Made by a program: the position numbers and the translations under genes. 64,000 bases of DNA from Epiperipatus broadwayi (Eukaryota; Onychophora; Udeonychophora; Euonychophora; Peripatidae). Below are positions 23,785 to 37,785 of this stretch, piece by piece; positions within the stretch are counted from its first letter, which is position 1; each line of letters begins with the position of its first letter. The stretch covers positions 310,001 through 374,000 of the forward strand of contig JAQFVV010000510.1 of assembly GCA_028023455.1 (NCBI GenBank). Reading direction: 5' to 3'. Below the pieces are notes generated by a model. That model was not told the DNA's origin, did not search any database, and saw only the letters and a program-made list of their open reading frames with translations.

Positions 23785-25540
23785 TTGTTATTAAGGCTGT
23801 CTTAAAAGATCACTCACAAATGCAGCATGAAAAATCTATAGATGAACTGGAATAGCATAAAGATGAAGAGCAATTTAAATTTGTTGATCAGTTATAGTTT
23901 AGTCAATGTTGTTGAAGATGTAATACAAAAGAAAGAACCATTGGATAAGGGGCAACCTGCTGAGAAAACTGACATATGACTAAGTTAGAAAGGTAATGTA
24001 TATTTTTAAAAAATCAGTTTGACAGGTGCAACTAAATAAATATGATGGAGATAAACAGTAAATAATTTTTTTAAAAAATTAAAATTTCCTTTAAATGTTT
24101 TGCTTTACTGTATCCAAAGAGGAGTTAAAAGAGATTGTCTATCTCAATTATATTTAAGAAAATAAAAGTTAGAGATCGTGAATGGACTTAGATTCTATAT
24201 ATAACAGCCATGTACACACATAGGAAGGTATGTGTTCAGAAATAAAAATGGAGTTTTTTTTTTTTTTTGTTTTAATAAAATAATCTATTTCAGCTAAATA
24301 AACTTGTTTAAAAGTTATGCTATATAAAGGAAATTATTTTAAACAAGAAACTTTTGATATAAAATAGTTTATCACCATAATAAGATAAATTCTTTTGTTC
24401 CACATTTTACAAATGTTTTAAAACTTCAATTGAATATTTTTTTGTGATTAAAATAAAAACTATCATGCAGTAAATGTTTTTTTTTGTTATCTAAAAAATT
24501 GTGTAAACATGGGTTTGATTAAAAATAATTATTGGCTTGTTTTAATTATATTAAAAAAAAAGTTTTGCAAAAAGAGAAAGGGGTATAGTTAAACCCAGAA
24601 ATAAACTTTGCTCTGTTTGTTGTCTCTCCTAACTATTCACCAAGATCTTCATTGTTGTTACCATTATTTCAAGAAAACCATTTCAAGCATTGGAATCAAT
24701 CACCATGTATAGCTAACTCACTAAAGAACTTTTTTCCAAGTATGGCTCCCCTAACCAGGTTGTCTAAAATTTATATGCTGAACTAACTCCAATCTCATGG
24801 CAAACAGCTATACACATACATCATCATCACAATAGACACACTTCTCAAATGTAAGTGAACCAAGTTTAAAAAAAATTCTACACTGAATTCAAAAACTGGA
24901 TTCGTAGCAAAATATTTGAAAAAATATCAACAGTAAATTCTATTGGTGAACTACAGAAGCCTTTTTCATGTTCAAAATTAAAATGTGCGTAAATTTAATC
25001 TTCACTTCACATTTAAATAACATCTTCCTGGTTGGCTATGGATTAAAACTAGCAATTTTACTTATGAACAATGATTTAATAACATTAAACAGTCTCTAGT
25101 TACTACAAGCCAGTAATACTTAGCTCTATCAATTAATTTGTAATTTAAGTAATGCTTTTTGTATACTTTGGTTTTAATATAAATTTGGCATATATATTAT
25201 AACAGGTTTGTTATATGACACACAATAATATAGTGTGTGTGCACAAATATATATAAACTTGAAAGTAAAAGTAGAAATAAACACAGACAAAAATTTTAGT
25301 AGATATTTTCTACATTTCTGGAATAATATTCAAGGATTAAATAATTCTGAATGTAAAATAGAATATTATTGTAAATTAAACATTTAAAAAGGTCTATAAT
25401 AAATATTATTATTGAATTCTGATTTTGAAATTAAAAAACATGCATGGTATTTTTGAAATCTTTTAATTAATGCTTGTATATATTTCTATTATCTATTTTT
25501 AAAAATCTTTGTAAATTGATAAAACTGTCAAACTTGCTTT
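23785..25540. other. AT-rich stretch, no firm feature
   Basis: No gene recognised. A short piece near 24715-24765 can be read as TKELFSKYGSPNQVV, which resembles the KYG-P segment of retroviral-type integrases, but nothing else supports it. Long poly-T tracts are present. Confidence 0.35.
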
Positions 25541-25550
25541 CAAAGGGATT

Positions 25551-25652
25551 GGTAGCCGAGGTCGGCACAGCTGCCTTGCAAGCAGTGTCTTGCAGACAGT
25601 TGTTGCGGGTTCGCTTCCCATCCCATGCTTCAACATGGGGGGGGGGAGAAAA
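25551..25652 (+). mobile_element. short tRNA-derived SINE
   Basis: About 100 bp, flanked by the 9-bp repeat AAAGGGATT (25542-25550, 25653-25661). It begins GGTAGCCGAGGTCGGCAC (A-box-like) and has GCGGGTTCGCTTCCC (B-box-like). The middle can fold as an anticodon arm, CTGC-CTTGCAA-GCAG, plus an extra arm GTC-TTGCA-GAC. It ends with a small hairpin, a G run and an AGAAAA tail. The tail and target duplication argue for a SINE rather than a working tRNA gene. Confidence 0.7.
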
Positions 25653-25661
25653 AAAGGGATT

Positions 25662-28105
25662 AGAGATAATAAATTTTTTTAGATTAATTGGTAAATTTCT
25701 ATTTATGTAGAAATCTTTGTATATCACACTTTGATAATTTCAAAAGGATTACAATTGTTTTAATCAAGAAAAAAAGTTTTAAAATATGTTTTTATCACCT
25801 CAGTTGACTCTTATAAAGAGTTAAAAAAATATTATTCAGCCTGTTTTTTCATTTGGTTAATAGTTTTTTGAAGAATTGGCAGCAATTAACTGGCCAGAAG
25901 TTTAGTTTTAATATTTTTGAGCAGTTGGCTAATAGCTGCCCTATAGTTTACTACACAGCTTTGATTCACCTAAGCAAGGGTCTACTAATGGATCAATTAA
26001 TCTTAAATGTGAGCAAGATAGCTTGCTGATCTGAAGCCCTAGATAAAAGAGGTCATGGCATGCCAACAAATTATCTGAATTATATATACCTCTTGCAATG
26101 ACGACAATCCTGGACTATACTTTCCTGATGGATCAAAAACCAAGCTTACCAAGAGAACCCCAGATTGCTGAAGAAGTAATTGTACATATGCTGTTTATCT
26201 ATACCTGCAAGGAACCACAGACAAATGCATCATATATATAAAGGGGGTTGTTTTTAAATAATTCATTTAGAAAACATTTTAAAAATTTCTATAATTTCAA
26301 GACATTATGATTAGTTAAGTGCAATATGTGATATATGTATCAAGACTGATAGGTTAAATCATTTAAAATCTGTATTTTTTTTTTAAAAAAGTAAATAATT
26401 TTGCTTGAATTAAAATCTAAAAGTAATGATTGAGTCATAAACAATTTTATAGAAAGGGCAAAAAAATCTCAACCAACAAATATTTTTAGAGTAATGTCAA
26501 GACAAAAAAAAATATTTTTTTTTATAAACTGTCAAAAGTTTGATAGTACTTTTTTTTTTAAAAAAAAAAAGAAAACTAATCAATAAAGAGTGGAACTTAC
26601 TATAAAATAATGAATGAAATTTATATATTTTCAACAAAGAACTGATTACAAAAATAATTTTGATAATTTTGTCAATTAAAATATGTAAATGTCCGTGTGC
26701 ACATACATATGCATAAACATATGTTAATGTAGTACAAAAAATTAATATTTCTATTTTGATAAATTCAAATCTTATATAAATATATCCCACTGATATGCAT
26801 ATATATATATATATGCATTTTAAGCAAACCCATTAACAAGTCTTGTTAATCAATGTAATAACTTAAATTTTGAATTAATCATGTAAATCACAATATATAA
26901 ACCACAATGATTTTGTTTTTATATTGATCAACACATATATGTAAATTTTGATCATTTATTATATTTGTATGATGATTGAAATATATTCATCAAATGTACT
27001 GCACATCTGTGTCATATAGACATGTATAGGTAAATTTTAATCATTTATATTTTTATACAACTTAAAATTTTAATCATTTTTATTATTATTATTGTCAATT
27101 CAAATATGTTCAACCACATGTCTGTGTGCTGTAATAACTTAAATTTTGTATATTAATTAAAATCAGAAGGCTTAATTTATGTGTATAACCATATTATAAA
27201 GCACTTTTCATTTTTTATTATTAATAAACTTGTATTCAATTGTTAAAATTATTCCAGTGACTTAATTGCAAAAGTTTAAATATATGTATTACATCATCTC
27301 TTGGTCATAATACAATAATTTGTTCACTGAGCTAGATTCATGCATAATGGTCTGATATATAAATGGGGTGTATTTAGTGCTCAAGGGGCATCCAGTATGA
27401 TTGATATATCCTGGTTGGTGCATAGGATTATATTCTTTAAAGTCCATGCACTATATTTTTATAGTTTAGACTCTATTAAAATTTAAATTTATAATGGCCA
27501 GTACATTAATGGTATTAAGTAGCTAGAACAATGATGATCAGCTTATTTTAATTTCCCAGCATAGAGTTTCTGATTATATATTGATATGGATGAGCACTTA
27601 AATTTGGGTATCCAAGTTGTTTAAATAATTGCTCCAAGCTGGCAAAGGCTACATAGTTAACCTGGTCTATAGTAGACCCATTTCAAATCCAGTCACAAGA
27701 TTTGACTGTTGATTTATTTTTCATTAATCATTCATGGTGATGAATGGTTATTTTGAGTATTACTTACTTTTACTTATTGATAATGCTGGATGATGTATGG
27801 TTAATATTTTAGTTGCTCTAAGGAATGACTGGCTGATCCCTCAGTCTCAAAATCTCATGCTCTCTTCTTGAATATATAAAATTGTTTTATATTTTTGGAT
27901 ATTAACATTGCTTAATATCTTCTCACTTTAATATCTTTACCAACAATTTTATATATATATATATCCTACTTAAATATTACTTAAAAATTTTATTTCATTA
28001 TTTATTTTTAATTGAAATATTGTTGACTTAGGGTTGATGATTTTCCTTCACCCCAGGGATGACGACCCTGACCCCTTACTTTCCCATAGCATTACTATAT
28101 GATAT
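25662..28105. other. AT-rich non-coding stretch
   Basis: No gene recognised. Around 26870-27160 the phrases TTTTGATCATTT or TTTTAATCATTT and CAT(C/G)TGTGT recur several times, suggesting degenerate tandem duplication. TA microsatellites are present near 26800 and 27950. Confidence 0.4.
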
Positions 28106-29270
28106 ACCCTCAAATACTTAAGAGTGAAAATGTATGTGCTATTAGACAATAATAAAGAAAAAGGGAATTAAGTGATTATTAAAATAAGAGTTAAAATCGA
28201 AGTCAATTTTTGTTTAATGAATATTTCTCAAGTTTTAAATAATCAAAGCTTAGTTTAAATAAACTTTAAATCAATCTTTCTCCTAAAGAATTAATTTGTT
28301 TTTTAAAAGAATATAAGGAACATTTAGTCTTAAATATTCCAAGGATTAGTTTTTACAAGTTTTATTTCTGAAGCTATTCAAAATTATATTGGATAATGTA
28401 TTTATAAATTAGTAAAAATAAAGGTATATATGGCTGATGCCAATATACATATAAGTAGTAATAAGCTGATTTTATTTTACTTAGAACTTTTGGCAAGTTG
28501 TATTTTTTTTGTAGCACACATATCTAAAACTTACAATTATTAGTATATGTGTGCATTTTACATAGCAATCCTGTATTTTATCCACTACATTTTAATTCTA
28601 CATATATATTTGATTACTACCCCATTATATAATTTCCATGCTTGAGCTTGATTTTGTGTAATTATTCTCATATTGACTTTAATTTTACTCCGGGTTCTCG
28701 AAGATCTATTTTACTGTTGTACTTTTAATAGGCCATAAGATTGAATATGTTGTATAAGGCTGATTTTGTAATTGAATCTGCAGGGTGAATCATAAATTTA
28801 ATTGTCTGTTTTATTATTGCCTATTCTTTGAAGATTGAAAGATGTAAACGTGCATATCTTGATGTAGCTAATACATATCTAACAAAATCAAATGATTTAT
28901 TTATTAAATGATAATCTTCAGAAAATATTCAAAGGGCTACCCTATGATAAGAAATGAAAAGTATGTCAATATATAATGGCAATTTAAGTTTATGTATTAT
29001 AATTGAACTGTTAATAAATTTTTGTTTGATTATTAGATCAATCTTAGTGTTTGTTTATTGTTGTCTGCTCTTGCCAATTGATGCTCTAAAGAATCTGTTC
29101 TCCATGAACTAGAAGCATTTAAGTATCTATTATTAATAGTATGTGGCAGTTTGGTGTGTACCTTAAGATCATCACCAGTAAACTCTAATAGGATGTCTCT
29201 TCTAGACTATAAGTCTAGTGATACCTTCTGGTGATAGAATTAAATGTGCCTAGAGGGGAGGCTGTTCATT
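28106..29270 (+). repeat. 1.1-kb dispersed direct repeat, copy 2
   Basis: This is the partner of 18122-19237. It carries small insertions relative to copy 1, for example around 28320 and 28380-28430, and lacks a stretch present in copy 1 near 18890-18930. Confidence 0.7.
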
Positions 29271-29508
29271 ACAATATATGTACCCAAACATATAAGCGGA
29301 AACCCAAAAATAGCCGGAAATTCTCTGGTAAGTGCATGTTATCATATGTTTCTGCTGTTACACATCTCTTGCGGGAACTCTTTTGCATCAATCTGCCACA
29401 TTCATGGTGCCATGTAGCACATTTTTTTGTAAAGTGCATTTCACATATGTGGTGATTTTTTGCAATGACTGAAAAGTTGGAATAATGTGAAATTATGTTT
29501 CCTTTTAG

Positions 29509-29637
29509 AGAAAATGGCAGAGAAAACAGTTATAATGCTTGAAACAGATTTTAAAAAAAGATGTTCTGTGAAAAAACACAAGTTTACAAAAGATTTAATG
29601 AAATTGTCAAATTCACCATTGTCCCCAAAAAAGTGTG
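29509..29637 (+). CDS. possible coding exon, unidentified
   Basis: A pyrimidine-rich acceptor, TTTCCTTTTAG, is followed by AGAAA and an ATG at 29514. A frame of 41 codons then runs to a donor, GTGTG|GTATGTAAAG. The peptide starts MAEKTVIMLETDFKKRCSVK and ends LSNSPLSPKKC. It has the look of a first coding exon of a charged nuclear protein, but I do not recognise it and found no partner exons. It could be chance. Confidence 0.3.
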
Positions 29638-29639
29638 GT

Positions 29640-30530
29640 ATGTAAAGTCCAAGGTCAAGATAATGCTATTTTTTTTTTTATGCAAACCATTTTTTTCTTT
29701 CAAAATTAATTCTTAACAGTCAGACATTTTATCTACAAGTTGTGAAATGTTTGTGTGATGCGGTAAAATGTAAAAGTCCCATTTTTTGCAAAGTAACAAG
29801 TGCAAGCTTCACCAGGATAATGCCTCTTTGCACAATCTTGAATGTAAAACAATTTTAAATTAAATTCTGCATAATCCAGCTTATCTCTAATAGTTTAACT
29901 TTATTTTCTCCAATAAAAAAATGCCTCAAAATTTTTTTTTTTGCCAACTTAAAAGTTATGGGGAAAAAATGATGTAGGTGTTAAAAGGCTTCACTTTATA
30001 TTTCCTGATTAGTTCGAAAAGTGAATAAACAATTTCTTATAAAATTCCAGTTATTTTTGGATCCACCCTCATAAATATAAGTTTATTAACTTAGACATTT
30101 TATTTTCAAAGGCTATTTCTATTTACATATAAACAAATTCATGTATTTAATTATCTGCAAATAAAAAGTAATTTATTTATTTATATATTTGATATAAAGA
30201 AGAAAATTTACCAATAAATAATTCATTATCTGCTAGTGATTTCAAAGTTAATTATGACATTGCTTTTTAAATCTGGTGCAAATAAATGATTCTTCAAATT
30301 GCAAATACAATTCTAAAATTTCATGTAATATACTTTCTATTCATCTAAAAATTACTGATAGAGGATTATTTAATGTTTTGACTCCTCTTTGGCAATTGTG
30401 TTAGCAAGATTAACAATGACTTATTTAAAAAGATGAAAATTTGTGTGGAAATTGAGATTGCAAACATATTTAAAGTGAAGATATGATAGAAAGCATTTGC
30501 AAGCTGAAAGAATTCTGGAACTGTATTGCA
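29640..30530. other. non-coding stretch
   Basis: No supported gene. Poly-T and poly-A tracts are present. No repeat family was recognised. Confidence 0.35.
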
Positions 30531-30570
30531 CATGATCACCATTTCTTATGCTTGCTCTTAACTGTTATTC
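30531..30570 (-). repeat. isolated tail of family A
   Basis: The minus strand reads TAACAGTTAAGAGCAAGC, then ATAAGAAATGGTGATCATG, which is the one-sided tail of family A. No arm sequence is next to it. This is what a 5'-truncated copy would look like. Confidence 0.6.
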
Positions 30571-31089
30571 GAGTTTGCTTGTTAGTAAACTTTATTTAAA
30601 AAAGTTTGCAGGTTCATATTCATTTTGCTGAAATTACTAAAAAAGAATTGTTATTCATTTGTAAAAAAAAATATTATAAATCAAAATCAAAATCTAAACA
30701 GAAATTGTTTATTTGAATTCCTTAATAATTTTTTCAATCAAAATGTTAGAAAATTTGTTAGTAATTACACGACCATCTTTCCTTACACTAGTGTGTTAGT
30801 AACAGAATGTTAATTTACTTGAATCAAAACTTACAAGACAAAAAAATATATTTATAATACACATTTCACAATTTTTTAATTCAGTTTTAAACATGCTGAT
30901 GAATCCTATTAATTAGCTAATTTTTATATTTAAGTACTACAGTTTTTGACAAGATTTCAATTTACCACAGGACTGCAGTTTACAATTAGTTTTAGCATTA
31001 TATATATTTTCTCACCACAATCCTCCAACCTAATGTAAACTTTAATAACAAACAGATGTCAGATGATAGTACTTAATAAATCTATGCTG

Positions 31090-31376
31090 TCCCAAACAAT
31101 ATCCTCAGACTAGTTTATGATTTTCATCAATGAGGAATTTTGTATCTTGGAACAGTACATTTGGATTTTTAGAATGTTGTACTGATTTCAGATCTATATG
31201 ACTATACAGACAAGTTGTTTTAGTGGTTGATAATTTGATAATAAAACAGAGAAGTAAATGATTGTTTCTAGAAGGTAGAGTGAACTAGATTCTAAAGTTC
31301 TAGGTGCACTGTTTTAAATTCAAAGATCCTTACCGACAAGTGACAATCAAAAAATTAGTTTGGGGATTACTAATAT
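31090..31376. repeat. degenerate foldback relative of family A
   Basis: The left side (minus strand) keeps TTCCTCATTGATGAAAATCAT, shortly followed by AAACTAGTCTGAGGATATTG. The right side (plus strand) keeps GATCCTTACCGACAAGTGAC and TTAGTTTGGGGATTAC. Both are damaged hammerhead regions. Between them AGTACATTTGGA and its mirror continue the arms. No target duplication was identified. Confidence 0.55.
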
Positions 31377-31934
31377 AGCTGTGATGAAAGATTTCAAAAT
31401 GCAATATATAGGATTAGAAATAATTGTAAAAAAGAAAAAAAAGATAGCAAAATATAGGTGATTAATTTAACTAACAAATGTATAGTTTTTATGCCTAAAG
31501 ACATTAAATAATTTCAGGTTTTGTGTTGAGATAAATTAATTACAGGGAAGTTTAGAGATTTTAGTAACATACCCAGTTATAATTGTCATATATTCGGATG
31601 CATTATCAGCTTTCTGAAATGACTTATAATTGTTTTAGTAATAAGTTTAGAAAGTACGTGGTAGGTGTTATGAAAATTAATAATATATATCACTACATAG
31701 TGAAACCACAATATACAATTTGTCAATATACATTACTTCAACTATATACTATCCAAAAAAAAAAAAAAAGTAAATAAACAAATAAAAAATATCAGTAACA
31801 AAAAATAAAAGGCTTACAATTAGTAAATTTTACGAATACTTATTACAAATGTTATATCAGCAGTCATTTTTTTATCTTGCAGCCCTTCATTTATTGTGTT
31901 TTCTTAGCATTAAATCTGTTAAAAAGCGATATTT

Positions 31935-33210
31935 TTTATAAAAAATAATACTAAAGATACATTATTCTGGAAAGACTATAAATATAATAAAATATTTTCT
32001 TTCTAAGTATTGCTTTTTACAGGGTCACTTTCACAGAACTATTGTGAGTTTATATAAATAGAATTTATAAGTTAATAATTTGCACGAGGTCTTTCTTGTT
32101 TATTGCTTTGATGTTATTTGCAATAAACTATGTGTTTTCATATTTTCTTTTTCAATCATTGCGCTCAGTGCAAACGACTTTAATATTAAGAGAATCGAAA
32201 TTGTGGCCAGCCTTCATTTCATGTTCTAAAAATATTTAATATTAGAGTCTGTATTAGTGCGTTTATATATATATTAGGGTTGTATTAATCTTGTAGCACA
32301 GTTGTCACGAGTTTCGTCATAATAAATTGCATTACATGTTGGTTCATTACATTTAATTTTATAAACTATTTGAAAAATCTGTGCACATAGAGGAATTAAT
32401 AAAAGTAATATTATTCAAGTTGTTTTACATGGCCAGTAAACATATTATTCTCTGAAAGTTCTAGAACAAAGAAAAGAAAATATGCAAGCATAGTAAAAAT
32501 AATAATAATACACTGAGTTTTATTAAATTTTAAAAAAAGACTTTTTAAAAATGTTTTGCACACAAGTCCTTTTTATCAGAATCCTGTGAATAGTGAAGCT
32601 TGATACGAACTGGCTCCAGGCAGTTATTTCTTCATACTAAATCAAGCTTGTAGGGTGATGCAATTTTCTAAAAATTTCCATTTTGTCCATTGAAGTCTCA
32701 TCAAGGAATTCTGGAATAGCTATGAGAAAATAGTTTACTTCATACTGGAATAAATTTCCGACCTCACAATATCTTAAGAATGAATTTAGCAGAATATCAT
32801 TCATCATCAAAATTTTGAAATAAAGTTGTAGATAGAATTTTTCTGTAATGGTAATGGCTAAACTTATATTAAATCTATATTTTTAGAACATGAAATGAAA
32901 TCTGGCCACAATTTCGATTCTTTTAATAGTAAAGTCATTTTGCACTGAATGCAATGATCAAAAATAAAATATAAAGAGGCATGGTTTATTGCAAATAACA
33001 TCAACACAATAAATAGGTAAAACTTGTGCATTATATCATCACGTAAATGATATACATAAATTATTAACTTATAAATTCTATTTATATAAACTTATAGTAG
33101 TTCTATGAATATGACCGACCTGGTCGAAAACAATGTTTAGAAAGAAAATATTTTATTAAATTTATAATCTTTCCAGAATAGTGTACATTTACTATTATTT
33201 TTTATATTCA
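31935..33210. repeat. large foldback, arms about 300 bp, loop about 640 bp
   Basis: The left arm (31935-32240) and right arm (32880-33210) are inverted copies. For example, ATCGAAATTGTGGCCAG at about 32198 is mirrored by CTGGCCACAATTTCGAT near 32904, and TTATATAAATAGAATTTATA at about 32050 is mirrored near 33070-33090. One arm has an insertion of about 35 bp. The loop holds CTGATAAAAAGGAC...GCAAAAC on the minus strand (about 32550-32580), reminiscent of the CTGATGA...GAAAC plan. No ORF is seen. Confidence 0.65.
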
Positions 33211-33421
33211 AATTAAGAAAAAAAGTATTTTATTAAGTTATAAACATTTTTTCTTTACTTGCTTTTATTTTTCACTCCAAAAGTTTGATATAATACAGTA
33301 ATTAAATTTGATAAAGTCACACATTTTTTAATAAACGATAAAATTATTGATTTGTAGTGAAAGAAAACAAAATCATGTTCACAAGAGAGCTGTATATTAA
33401 AAAAAAAAACATCCATGCAGT

Positions 33422-33468
33422 AGTTAACAGCTTGTGCAAGCATAAAGAATGGTGATCATGTGATGTCT
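33422..33468 (+). repeat. isolated tail of family A
   Basis: AACAGCTTGTGCAAGCATAA, then AGAATGGTGATCATGTGATG, matches the one-sided tail of family A. The arms are absent. Confidence 0.6.
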
Positions 33469-33474
33469 TGATGT

Positions 33475-36400
33475 AGTTGTATGCACTTCTAAAATGGCTA
33501 AAGTTAAATGATAATTTTTTTAAAAGTATTGAATTTATGAACAAAAGATATAAATTGGTAAAATATTTCTGAAAACATTATTGTAATGCATCAGAAAGCT
33601 TAAAGTCTAATACTTCATCGCCCATTTTATTTAAAATAAGAAAAACTATAAGATATAGAAGAGTTAAGTATTTTATTATTATTTTTTGAGTGAATGTGAA
33701 TTAATGAACATATACATTATATATATATATATATTGTGCCATTAAGGTGTATCCACCTCTTTATAATCAAAGCTATATATTCTAAAAAAAAAAAAAATTT
33801 TTTTATTCATTTAAGATTTCTGATTAATAAAATAACTGATCAATATCTTTATAACCTCCACGTAATTCAATCTCACATTGTTTGACCTTTACCTTACTAT
33901 ACAGTAAGAGCACAGTTCGATAGCTATAAAATTAATAAGAAATAGTAACGATCTAATGTAATTTGCATCTAGAAAAAAATGCAATATTTATTTAATTAAG
34001 GCCATTTTAAGAGACCATTTAAACCTCCAGCAGAAACGATCCTATCATAACAGAAGCCAAAACAAGATTTTAAACATTAAAATAAAAATAGTAATTTAAA
34101 GTTATTTATACATGCGCTTAGTGAAATTAGCAGATATTGTACATCTATGTAAACAAATATAAGTGTGTATGTGTGCCTGTGAATATTTTAAGACTTTTTT
34201 TTAACATAATACTGCTCATTCATTAAATTCCCTCCTACAACAATAAATCCCATGAGAAAATTAAAACAAAGGACTGTGAGCTTAGAGATATCACTTGGCA
34301 ACAAAACCGCTTTATAAACAATAAGAGATCATTAAAAAGTTTTTCTTCTTTGTTCTTTTATTAAATATATTACTTTATATATATACACATTTCTATCTCC
34401 AAAAGAAATTTCACAAGAGTAAAACTGTTATATCATAACAAATGGTAAAAGATGTATTCATTTAAAATGTATAAATGTAAAAAAAACCTGAAGATGAATT
34501 GCTGAAAGAATAACTCACGACTACCTCCAATGGCGAAGTCTAAATGTAAATCATCACCTAATAAAATCTGGAATACATTAACTTAATGCTCAAAAAAGGA
34601 TTTCATTCCCTTATAGCAAAATTTTCAAGTACACATAATCAAATCCAAGCAGCATTTTATGTATGAGAGTATGTTTTTTTTTAAAAATCGAATTTTAAAA
34701 CTCCATGTATGAAATGATGATGAAACTGTTTTGGAAACAACAATAAGATCAGACATAAACAACTGAGAAATAATTTATGTCAAAGGGAAATTTAAACATC
34801 AAATAGTAATTGCTGGCATTTAGAACTAAATTCAAAGAATGCATGCAATGGGATATATATATATATATATATACAGTAATAAAATTTAAATAAATTTATT
34901 TGATGTACCTTATGAATATACATGACCATGAAAGCAAATAAATCTTTCTGAAAAAGACATTAAATTAACTAAGTAAAAGGTTAAAACTAGAGTTCTCTCT
35001 TTTCATAAACTTAAAAAGAAAAAAAAAATGTGTGTGTGTAAAATGAGAATTGAATTAAAATATGAAAGGAAAGTGTATAAACTTAAATCAATTTAAAGAT
35101 TGCTCGGCTGATAAAAAGAAGAAAGGGAATTATAACTCTAAATTGAATTAAGTGAAAACAATGGAAAATGACTCAAGACTGTATCTTATCTGAAGAATAG
35201 ATTAATCTACGGCAAAAATGCAGATTAAAACACAATGGGAATGTGATTAATAAAATTTGGAAATTAATTAAACTAGATCGGAGTGATAATTAGAGGAACA
35301 ATAAAGAGGAATCGTATAAAGTGACTGACAAATCTATTCATAGCAGTTTTGGCTTCAGCTTTGAATTCCAGCGTCATTCATTATAACCATTAAGATTAAA
35401 ATTGTTATAACCGTATAGTGCAGGCATACTCTTATTACTATCATGGAAGAGTTTCTGGAGAAGAGAAAGCTATTAGCGTCCCCAACATGCGTTTAGGTAT
35501 CTTCACATTTAATAATCATCTAACATCATGCAGTGCCAGTCACCGGAGTATGTTGCCAGTCTTCAGTCCCAGTCCTCCAGAACACCAGAAGTCCGCCATC
35601 TAGAAATCATGCCCACTTAAAAATCTGAACGGTCAAGAAATATCTATCTCAGCGAACGTACAAAGTCAGCCAGGAACCAAAACCATTAGTGGAGTCCAAA
35701 AATCCAACCAGTTGGTGATCAATATGGCAGAAGAAAGTGAGGAGTCATATCTCTAGAAGTGTAGAGTGCAAAATCCTAGGTAACTATGAATTTCCTTATT
35801 CCCATTTATAAAATGATCGTGTTTAAATAAAAGACTTAGTTGAACTTTGATAGCCGTAGCAATCTTTAAGTGTTTCCTATAAGTCATTATACAGAATAAA
35901 CCCTAATATGTGCATGCGTATTTAATTTTTCTCATAATGTATTTTAATATATGCAAAGGTTTCCATTGAGTAATGAATTTATATTTCAATGTGCATGTGC
36001 GTACTTATTTTAACTAGAAGTGTGATAATGTTCTTTTATTACAATACTCTTTATTATCATACCTTTTAATTAGAAGTGCGTTTAAATAAACAGTTTGTTT
36101 ACTAATTATTATTTGGTTGGTTCTCTTTAATAATTATGCCACTGATAGATAGTCTATAGTTAAATGTAAACATTAAGCAGAATATCAGTGTTTGTTTTCC
36201 TACAATTAAATAAATGAGCTAGCTAGGGATAGATCAAGTGTTAAATTATATACCTGTTGTCTGAACATGCTAATTATATAACTTATGATTAGCTGGCACC
36301 CGAGGTTTTACCTCGAAACAAATAAAAATGCTTTGGATGGCAAGGGTTTGAATTTAGCAGCCGAGAAGTTCTATAGGCTGGAAATGTGGCCGCAGGTTGT

Positions 36401-37780
36401 ACTTTGTATAGCCTGTCTGGTTATAGATGCCGTTGGTCTTATCCACCTTCTGTATTAGATTTCTCTGCTTGAAGGGCGCAATAGAGAAAGTGCAGCCGGA
36501 GTAGATTGAGATTTTTTTTTAATGTATATAATCAGAGCGATCATCTCCCACCCGGTTCAATATATATAAAATTGCTGTTTGAATTCAGTTGCGTAATTTT
36601 GGAATCTCATTGGAGGTGAATCAATAAACCCCTTTAGGTTGTGAAATATAATTTCAGACATTGTCAAACCATAATATAAAAAAAAAACTCATCCCCCAAA
36701 GCAGATGTAAACTCCCTCCTTAGTTATTCATTTTCAAGTTTTTCTTCAACATGTAAACTTTGAATAAATACATTTCATTGCTTCTTACAATCTGAAATCT
36801 TTATAGTAAGAAACTATCCTTTGAGCAAATAATGTCTATATATAAAATAATATGCACTTTTCAAAAGAAAAAAAAAGAATCCTTTTTCTTTTAGCAATCT
36901 GCTTATTGTTTTCCTTTTGTTGTCAAGTGATATCCAAAGTTCATTATCATTATGTCTGATTTCCTCATGGCATTACTGTTTTAAACATTTACTAAGTAAT
37001 CTCCGTTACAACAAAACTCATTTAAATAATTATTTATAAGTACACATATATACATACTCACATTTATACACATACATGTATAATATCTGTTTATTAATCA
37101 TTTTATGAAATGTGTGTATAAAATAAATCTTTTATGTGACAAATTTAAGTTATGGCTTTTACTTTGAAATTTTCAATGTTATTTTAACTTTTATTATAAA
37201 AATTTATTTCTCCTAAAATTTGAATGATATCTTGAAGTAATATTATTAACAGATAGTGTGTTTTCATTTAAGAAGATATCAATTATATTAGGTCATTATT
37301 ATTTTCTATTTTTATCTTTATGACTTTCGAAATATATTCTTACTATCTAATAAGGTGGAGATGATATAATGTGGAAATTGGAGAGACATCTATTAGATAT
37401 TTCACTAGTTAAGGCTTGAATAGATGATAAAAAAAATTTAGTGCCCATTTCTATGAAAATTGGTGCTGTATACTCCAATGGTACAATATGTATTAAAAAG
37501 TACATTTCTAGTACAGTAAATAATACATCTTATATTATAATCAAAGCTTCAAAGGTGTTAAGACATTACATACATATTTATATTTATTTATCAGACATTT
37601 GCAATTTTGCAAGTATATTTATATACCAAACTATGTATATATAAAGTACATAATATTCATAAATATTCAATCAATATTTTTTTAAATTAATACAACATAA
37701 TTTAAACTGCAAACTATTAAAAGTATATCATTTTATTATATGTAGAAAAATTTTTTAAAAAGTAATTGATAATTATTTGA
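33475..37780. other. non-coding stretch with two GC-richer islands
   Basis: I see no supported gene. The segments 35300-35780 and 36290-36600 are clearly less AT-rich than their surroundings, contain several CpGs and lack long open frames. They could be transposon interiors or regulatory DNA. TA microsatellites occur near 33720 and 34855. Confidence 0.4.
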
Positions 37781-37785
37781 TTTCT

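Noticed and set aside
24715-24765. Retroviral-type integrase relic (FSKYGSPNQ)
   Set aside because: Only one short phrase matches; no neighbouring integrase motifs were found.
25551-25652. Functional tRNA gene
   Set aside because: A/T-rich tail, flanking 9-bp duplication and imperfect T and acceptor stems indicate a SINE.
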